Positions 56,841 to 64,000 of a stretch of 64,000 nucleotides of DNA are shown one piece after another. The DNA is from Diphasiastrum complanatum. Taxonomy: Eukaryota; Streptophyta; Lycopodiopsida; Lycopodiales; Lycopodiaceae. The notes beneath the pieces are model-generated. The model saw nothing but the letters and a program-made list of their open reading frames with translations. It did not search any database and was not told where the DNA came from. The position numbers and the translations under genes were made by a program. Positions within the stretch are counted from its first letter, which is position 1. Each line of letters starts with the position of its first letter. The stretch spans positions 17,460,445 through 17,524,444 of the forward strand of contig CM055113.1 in the NCBI GenBank assembly GCA_029204225.1. Direction: 5' to 3'.

Positions 56841-57622
56841 CTTCTCTTGAGATTAAGTGAATCATACACAAAGGACACTTACATCCTTGAGCAATTTTGT
56901 AGCCTCAATAAGATCAAGATAGTTGTTGATTTCAAGATTAGATCTATCATGGAAAAAGTTCATAGTATGTGGACTAGTCAAGCTAGAGTGCAAAATCTTG
57001 ACAATCAACCTTTTTGCCTATCTTGTGATATTGATCTTCATGGTAATTATGAGGCATAGAGGCCTCAAATTCCCATCATGGTGTAGCCATTTTAAAAGGG
57101 GAGGAGCTTTCAAATCAAATGCCTTCTTCAATCATGGAAGGAATCATGAAAGTTTTCAGATCGATTAAGATCCAAACCCACAAAATGGTCTTTGGTTAGA
57201 AAGACAACAATTCACCAATATTGAAAAACGATCATCTACACTATGAATGAGATGCAAACACTAATAGATCTTGATCAAACATGAACCAAAACATAAATTA
57301 AAGTTTTTGTACGTACAAAACTAGTAAGTTGTTGTATTTCACACGTGTGGATCTGAAAATTCTACACACAAAATTGCAAGATATCACAAGTATAGTGCAC
57401 CAATGGATAGTAGAACCCAAGAGAACCATGTATAAGCATGAATGAGATAAGAGAGAGAGAATTGTATCTCTTCCCACGGGTTACATCCTTTTATAACAGG
57501 TCCAAACCTAAATTCACACTTTGCTTAGGTCAAGTCATTTGTAACTGTCATCATAAGTTATCTGTCAGAGATCAAACGACCAAACTGGGTCTTACAGTAG
57601 CTGACTCAGAGTTAGTGATCAT

Positions 57623-57667
<45 letters not shown>

Positions 57668-58216
57668 GAACGTTAGCAATTGTCTTGAATCTGTAAGTAG
57701 GATGACGCGCTTATCAGCGCAATTGTATTGTGATCTAATCGTTGTATTTACAACTTATTATACATATTCGCTATTGTTCTATATTCTTTCTGCATTCTTG
57801 TTGAATGATAACTCTCACTCCTCTTACACAAACACTATTATTAGATAATTGTATGGCTGTCTCCGATGCCTAAATTGATTCTACATTCTCTTCATACCAA
57901 GTTATCAGTACTAGAGGATTGCATGGCAGTCTCAGATGCCTAATCATCTTCGCAATCTCTTGTTTACGACAGTCTAAGACTCCTAGAGAAAGAAAATCCC
58001 AATTCTTTCAACTCCTACAATGAGAAACAATACACAATCCAAGGCTAAGTTTTGACAATTAAACACCAAGAAACCGAAATTTCTATAACTGGGTGTTAGT
58101 AACTTGTATTTCTAGAGTTGTTCTACAAAAGCGATTTCAATCCCACAGTACCTACTGCAAAGTCGCTAGCATATGTTTCGACCACAAATGGCTGATTGGG
58201 GCGACAACCTTTTGAA
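56841..58216. other. Decayed copia-like sequence, (TA)n and gene-free DNA
   Basis: Bases 57468-57522 repeat 49335-49390, and CACACGTGTGG at 57341 resembles copia LTR palindromes, so part of this is probably LTR. (TA)n lies at 57628-57664. A worn tandem pair (TTGTATGGCTGTCTCCGATG near 57849 and TTGCATGGCAGTCTCAGATG near 57917) follows. No gene is supported. Confidence 0.45.
57628..57664. repeat. (TA)n microsatellite
   Basis: About 18 TA units. Confidence 0.96.
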
Positions 58217-58905
58217 ATAAAATAAATATGACTTGGGCCTTGGAATTAAAATAAAACTAGAGGCCCAATGTCATTTTTAAACTTAGAGATCACTTTTTGG
58301 AGTTGGGTCCAAATTGGGACTCACATGAATCTTGTGATTTCTAATGTACTTTACCTTGGATCAAGTTGGGTCCAAGATGAATGGATAGGATCATTGTGAA
58401 TATTAGCCAATAGGATTGAGGGGCAAGGGCCTTCCCCATTTTATAAAAAGACACCATTTGTACACTATTTTTCATGCTTAATGAGAAGGAGAAAATTCTA
58501 CCATTTTTGGAAGAGAAGCATCCTCATTTGCTATTCACTACTTGCTAATGCTCTTGATTGTGGTTTCCATTGCTTTCTATTTTCATGTTTATTGTTTGCC
58601 ATAGTGAATGCTTTTCCATTAGCAAGCATAAGGAGCATTTGAGCTAACCTCCACCCTCACTCTCTATCTCTCTCTCTTTCTCTCTTCTCTTCTAAATTTC
58701 TTCTTTTCTATCCCTTCCCTTCACCCAAATCATGATGAATGTTAGTGTGGAGGAGTAGAGTTAAAGGACAGTAGTGTTAGTGGTGAGTAGAGTTAAGGGA
58801 GAAAGTAGGAAACTAACTAAAAGTAGCATCTATGCATAGTTAGGTACCTATCTAGTGATCAAACCCTTGTTGACAGGCGGGAGGGCTATACTACGCGAGA
58901 TCTTC
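58217..58905 (+). repeat. ~690-bp direct repeat, copy 1 (probable LTR)
   Basis: Nearly the same sequence recurs at 60022-60708 in the same orientation. Landmarks: GACTTGGGCCTTG, AGAGGCCCAATGTCATTTT, CCCCATTTTATAAAAAG with a TATA box at 58442, and TTGACAGGCGG at the end. The TATA box suggests a promoter reading to the right. The length and TATA box fit an LTR, but no primer-binding site was recognised after it. Confidence 0.85.
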
Positions 58906-59279
58906 GACCCTACATTTGCTCTTGCAACCTATAGCCATCGTGAGGGAGTGAGGGACTGGAACCTGTCTTGTGTGCTTTTTGTGTCCCTGTTCTTTCTTGA
59001 TTCAGCTTTAGAGCTCTCTCTCTGGAAGATTTGCGACTGAGAGCTCTCTCTCTCTCTCTCTCTATGATGGCCGCGCTATGTATTGCAAGGAGGGAGCCGG
59101 CCCTAATCTTATTTTTTTAAAAAAAATAGGGTTTATTTTTTGAGAGGCCTTTTGTTTTTATTAAAACCTTATGGTTTGGGCAGCATGAGCTTGGTGGTTA
59201 AAGGAAGTTTGATGCATAGTGGGTGGTCGACAATTCAAAGAATTGGGTGACTATCTACATCAATGCTAGTACATGCCTA

Positions 59280-59862
59280 TTAATCAAGGCTTGGAGAGAA
59301 TTTTGGACATTTGGTAACTTTGAGCCAGGTTTCTCCAAGGAATGCAGCTCGGTAATATACATGAGCGACTGGCAGCTGATCTTCGACTTTGTCGGAAGCT
59401 AGTGCCTTATTAGGATCAAAGAATATTGTGGGAAGAAAATCATCCCATTTAGTTTTGATCCCCATCAGGTGTTCTAAGTCCCGGGCGTAAGTGGCTGCCG
59501 CGCGGACTGTGGGATCAGGGCAATTGATATACTGGTTTTCGAACGTGGTGAGAGCCCTTCTGGCGTCTACATCCGTCGTCCACCCATATTGCGATGGTAT
59601 GATCGGCCAATTAAAATTGTGAAGTGTGATCTTGTCCAGAGGGGTGTCGCATTCCGCCCATTTGGATCTTCGTGTACATGGCAGGAAGTGCGCGTTCACC
59701 CGTAATTGTTGTGGACTTGTCACGTAGGCCCTGATGGCCGCCAGGTCTCTTTCGAATAACTGCTGACGCCACTCTGGTTGTGGTTGGAGGGCAGGTAACG
59801 CTTGCAGTTCTTTGCCCTTGATGATTGTCTGAGCAGAAAACGATATCTGCCAACCGCCTCAA
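59280..59862 (-). mobile_element. Retroelement-like coding scrap between the two direct repeats
   Basis: Minus-strand frames encode a protein piece with LRVNAHFLPCTRRSKW, ITLHNFNWPIIPSQYGW and VAHVYYRAAFLGETWLK. No domain is recognised. GC content and codon use differ from the surrounding AT-rich DNA and resemble the piece at 60686-62752. Probably part of the same broken element. Confidence 0.45.
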
Positions 59863-60021
59863 GATGACTCGTGGGGATACTTTGATAAAAATTCATTGAT
59901 TATTGGGGGTATTCCCAACAAAGTGTAATTAAATAAAATCCTCCAATAAAATGTGTTGCGAGGGCATGACATCCTGCGTGTATAAGCCGATGGCCCAATG
60001 AGCACGCAATTGAAGTTGTAA

Positions 60022-60708
60022 ATAAATATACTTGACTTGGGCCTTGTAATTAAATAAAACTAGAGGCCCAATGTCATTTTAAACTTAGAGATCACTTTTT
60101 AGAGTTGGGTCCAAATTGGGACTCACATGAATCTTGTGATTTCTAATGTACTTTTTGTGGACCCTTGGATCAAGTTGGGTCCAAGATGAATGGATAGGAT
60201 CATTGTGAATATTAGCCAATAGGATTGAGGGGCAAGGGCCTTCCCCATTTTATAAAAAGGCACCATTTGTACACTATTTTCATGCTTAATGAGAAGGAGA
60301 AAACTCTACCATTTTTGGAAGAGAAGCATCCTCATTTGCTATTCACTACTTGCTATTGCTCTTGGTTGTGTTTTCTATTGCTTTCTATTTCCATGTTTTA
60401 TTATTTTCCATAGTGAATGTTTTTGCATTAGCAAGCATAAGGAGCATTTGAGCTAACCTCCACCCTCACTCTCTTTCTCTTCTCTTCTCAATCTCTTCTT
60501 CTTCATCCCTTCCCTTCAACCAAAACTATGATGAATGTTAGTGTAGAGGAGTAGAGTTAAAGAGGAGTAGTATAGTGGTGAGTAGAGTTAAGGGAGAAAG
60601 TAGGAAATTAACTGAAAGTAGCATCTATGCATAGTTAGACACCTATCTAGTGATTTAACCTTTGTTGACAGGCGGAAGGGCCATACTATGAAAGATCCTC
60701 GACACTAC
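60022..60708 (+). repeat. ~690-bp direct repeat, copy 2 (probable LTR)
   Basis: Partner of 58217-58905, with few differences over most of the length, so the duplication is younger than most repeats in the window. TATA box at 60251. Confidence 0.85.
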
Positions 60709-62752
60709 ATTGATTTTCTCCTCCACGGACTTTGGTCTTCGGAAGGCCCGACAGGTAGATATCGTGCGCGACCCTCTGGAAGATGTGCCTAGTCTCGCGT
60801 CTCCGTTTGTCTTTGATCTTGGCCTTCGAACCCTTGATTTGGTTGAAATCCCCCTGCTGCCTGCTGGCTCTGATCTTGGCTAGTGCTAGCCTGTGTAGCG
60901 CCAAAATTAGGTGGTGGTGGAACTACCACGGGGGTGGGCTGGGCCTTCATATCCATGACTTTTTGGTAGGCCTTGAGGGCTTGCTTGGCCTGGACGAGCT
61001 CATGCATTGCGCTTGTTCGATATTTGTTGAACTCTACCTGGTAGCTGTTTAGGGTTTGGCTATAAACCTACACTTGACGCTGTAGAAGATTCATCTCTGA
61101 TTGAGAAAGCGGCCTTGAGTCCGGTGCAAGTTGAGCTAACCAGACGAGCTTTTCGTCTTGTAGGGCTTTGACCTCCGTCCCTAGGCACGTATTTTCTGCT
61201 TCCAAAAGGGTAAGTTGCGTCTGGATGGGGGCAAGCTGTTGGGACACTTCAGCTTGAAGCTCCCGCACCTTCGTGGAGGCCTCAGTCAGCGCGTTGGAAA
61301 GGCTTTGGATATATTTGTTGAGGCCCTCCTCCTTCTGCTACAACTTGGCAATCTCTTGGTGCCCTGCTTGTTCGTGTTGTTGAGCCAAAATCAGCTCTTG
61401 CTGCAGCTTGGTGAGGTATGCTCGAAGCTGTGTACTATTTGTCGCCAAGTGTAGTACCCTGCTTTCCAAAATAGCTTTGGCCGCTACCGCATCCAGGATG
61501 TATTTTCCTAGAGTTTGGTACGCCGTCGTTAGGTCCGTGGGAGCAGCCGGTACACTGGCACTAGCAGGGGCTTGTGTTGTATCGGCCCCGACGACTGGTG
61601 GAATCTCGTCGTCATTATCTTCTATCAGGTTCTCATTGGACCTGATGCCATCTGGGGCAGTAGGATCAGTCCGATCTGGCTATGGTACAAACATTGTCTG
61701 GACAAATGCGTCATCAAGCAACAGTTGGTTGCCCTCGGCAACATTTGTTGGCGAAGCAGGTGGGGTTCTTGAAATAAATGTGGAAACAGGGGTGAGGACG
61801 GTTTGTCTGAACGAGAGGATGGGAGGAACAGAGGGAAATTGGAGGGTGGTGTGGAGTATGGAAGAATGTGAGGATGGAGCAAAAAGTGTCTGGCGTAGGG
61901 GTGAAAAATTGATAACTTGCATCCATGCCAGAGTGTTGGGGGACAGTTGTGAATCAGAAGGATTGAATGGAATGGAAGCAACGGTGGCGGTAGGAGTGAT
62001 GGAAGATGCGATGGTGATGGATGGAGTAGTGGACACTGGAAGAGAAGTAGGAGTGGTATCAACAGAAGAAACGAGGATGGAGACAGAAACAAATGTGGAT
62101 GGAACAAGAAGAGAGGTAGCGACAACATAAATCGGAGTGGGGGGTTGCATGGAAGAAGAAGTGGCAGTTGTTGATGGAGTGGTTAGTGCGGTAGTGGAGG
62201 TGCATCTTTGGTAGCAGGTGGAGATGTGGATGTAGAGGCAGCGCTACGCATTCGTTTGCTGGCCGTTGTATTAATAACTACAGGCTGGGATGCTTGAGAT
62301 GGTGGATAAAGGTTAGTATGTGGCACAAGGGTAGACAAAAGGAATGAGAATTGGAAACCGTGCACTTTCGCCTCGAGAAGTGCGTAGGCAAAGTTACACA
62401 ATAGGGGACCTGCTGCGATACGGTCACGGTTGTTGGGTTTAATGGAAAGGGTTAGTTCACGAAGGAGGAAGCTATGCCAGTTGTATGGCACAACGGAGGG
62501 GTTAGGGAATTTTAGAAAGTATTCCACTATCTGACTCAGCAGCTTAGACTAGATTCTGTCCTTGCGAAATGTTGAAATGACTAGAAAGTTATTCAACAAA
62601 TGCACAGCTGCCTGTATGACGGGTTCCGTGATAGCTTCTATCAGGTAACCATTGTTAGTCTGTATGGGAATTTCGGGTGTAGTTTGGGTGACGAAAGGTT
62701 CGATCAAACCTTTGACGTAGCGATGGGAGATGGGTTGACGATCACCAGACAT
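60686..62752 (-). mobile_element. Gag-like polyprotein relic: threonine/proline-rich, coiled coil, glutamine-rich
   Basis: One minus-strand frame family runs from about 62752 (MSGDRQPISHRYVKGLIEPF) to the end of the direct repeat. In order it has a globular N-terminal part, a Thr/Ser/Pro-rich stretch (62150-61680), a long coiled coil (about 61500-60950, with LQAEVSQQLAPIQTQLTLLE), a QAKQALKAYQKVMDMK helix and a Pro/Gln/Gly-rich tail near 60800-60930. No enzyme domain is seen. This layout is typical of gag-like proteins of unusual LTR elements, but the family is not recognised. Broken, with about four to six breaks. It is inserted just upstream of the copia RT at 62770. The plus-strand frames over it are shadows. 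Confidence 0.5.
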
Positions 62753-62769
62753 AATGCCCCGCCAAAGAA

Positions 62770-64000
62770 TGTACAATAGGCTCTCAATACCAAGGAGTGG
62801 TATGATGCCATGAAGCAAGAGTATGATGCATTGATCACCAACAATACTTGGGAGTTTGTGGATCCACCATCCAACAAGCATGTGATTGGTTGCAAGTGGG
62901 TATTTCGAATCAAACACAATTATGATGGCACAATCAACAAGTTCAAGGCAAGATTATGTGCCAAAGGATTTGCTCAAATCCATGGCCTTGACTATGAGGA
63001 GACCTTTGCACTTGTTGCAAAGATGGTGACAATAAGAATTCTTATTTTTCCTTGTTTTTTCAAATGGAAGGTGTTCCAATTAGATGTATCCAATGCTTTT
63101 TTAAATGGTTATCTTGAGGAGGAGATTTATATGGAACAACCTCAAGGATTCATCAAGAATGAGTCCAAAGTGTGCTTGCTCTTCAAAACTCTTTATGGAC
63201 TAAAGCAAGCACCAAGATCATGGTATTCAAGACTCAACACTTTTCTTATCTCACTAGGATTTGTTCTTAGTGACTATGATCCTTCCATGTATTTAAAGCT
63301 TGTTGATAATATTTTTGTCATTCTTCTAATCTATGTTGATGACATTATTCTTTGTGGAAGTTGTATCAAGCTAATTAAAGAAACTAAGCTAGCACATGGA
63401 AATGAGTTTATAATGCAAGATCTAGGAGAGATTCATTACATTCTAGGCCTAGAGATTGACTTTCATGAAGATTATGTTTCTATATGTCAATCTAGATATG
63501 CTCATTCTATGTTGAAAAAATTCCATATGGAAAATTCTAAGAGCATAGATACTCCAATGGAGCAAATTGTGAAAGATCCTAATAAAGGTGATGAAAGATC
63601 CTTCAAGGACATCACACTTTTTAGGAGCCTTATAGGCTCCTTAATTTGGCTTACGATTACTAGGCCCGATTTGAGTTTTTGTGTTCACAGATTGAGTCAA
63701 TATTTGCAAGATCCTAAGATCCATCATTGGAAGATGGCCAAGAGGATTCTTAGATACATATCTTCATCTTGTGATTATGGTCTACTTTATAAAAGTGAAG
63801 ATTTATCCATTGTTGGCTACTCGGATTTGGACATTGCAAGTGATAAGATGGATCGAAAGTCTATTAGTGCATACACTATATTTCTTGGAGGCAATCTAAT
63901 ATCTTGGCTTTCCAAAAAGCAAGATACTATATCTCTTTCTTCATGTGAGGCTGAGTACAAAGCACTCACCACAACTACCAAAGAGGTGCTTTGAATCAAG
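62770..64000 (+). mobile_element. Ty1/copia reverse transcriptase and RNase H, running off the window
   Basis: Long well-kept frame. It shows EWYDAMKQEYDALITNNTW, CKWVFRIKHNYDG near 62893-62930, KARLCAKGFAQIHGLDYEET, FQLDVSNAFLNGYLEEEIYM near 63075-63135, LYGLKQAPRSWYSRL near 63190-63235, LLIYVDDIILCGS near 63325-63365, SLIGSLIWLTITRPDLSF near 63625-63680, and RNase H VGYSDLDIA and SLSSCEAEYKALTTT near 63810-63975. The order and motifs are copia. RT and RNase H look nearly whole here; the element is cut by the window end and its front is separated or missing. Confidence 0.95.

Noticed and set aside
61408-62130. 240-residue plus-strand protein
   Set aside because: Shadow of the minus-strand gag-like frame, which has coherent coiled-coil and proline/threonine composition.

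Overview
The window looks like nuclear DNA of a land plant. The evidence is nested Ty1/copia elements with the usual plant primer-binding site (TGGTATCAGAGC), GT-AG introns of 70 to 800 bases, plant-type telomere-box motifs (CCCTAAA), and very long CT/CA/TA microsatellites. The species cannot be read from the sequence. Most of the window is old, broken transposon sequence; only one ordinary host gene is well supported.

Layout: 1-3.3 kb, copia pol fragment. 3.3-4.1 kb, a scrap of a gene that recurs in the large element at 7.4-16 kb. 4.2-4.65 kb, CT/CA microsatellite. 5.5-17.1 kb, a three-level nest: a copia remnant holds a second copia, whose gag holds an 8,594-bp element bounded by perfect 35-bp terminal inverted repeats (7429-7463 and 15988-16022). 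17-22.4 kb, mostly unassigned, with an AT palindrome and short tandem repeats. 22.5-23.6 kb, copia fragment. 25.2-26.5 kb, microsatellite, a lysine-rich coding minisatellite and a short tandem repeat. 29.5-31.2 kb, a three-exon host gene on the minus strand, probably for a mitochondrial protein, with telomere boxes upstream. 31.4-33.7 kb, microsatellites. 33.9-39.1 kb, a copia element with both LTRs. 41-43 kb, Ty3/gypsy gag scrap. 43.4-43.9 kb, degenerate tandem repeat. 43.9-49.3 kb, two nested copia elements on the minus strand. 53.9-56.8 kb, copia LTR and gag carrying a 426-bp MITE. 58.2-62.75 kb, an unclassified element with two ~690-bp direct repeats and antisense coding scraps. 62.77-64 kb, copia RT/RNase H running off the end.

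The most notable object is the 8.6-kb TIR element. It carries four transcription blocks in alternating orientation (+,-,+,-), with several introns at clean GT-AG sites. One block encodes a histone H3 fold closest to plant CENH3, followed by a basic/proline-rich linker and a C48 (ULP1/SENP-type) cysteine-protease domain. The other blocks encode proteins I do not recognise: a coiled-coil protein with a basic nuclear-type stretch, an acidic protein, a small protein with a CxxC pair, and a protein whose first exon loosely resembles a BAH domain. A seven-fold array of CACGTG boxes lies between the H3 gene and its divergent neighbour. Comparison with related gag sequences shows the element entered without a target-site duplication. 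No capsid, DNA polymerase, integrase or known transposase was recognised, so its class is open. Working idea (inference): a mobile element that has captured a centromeric-type histone and a SUMO-type protease.
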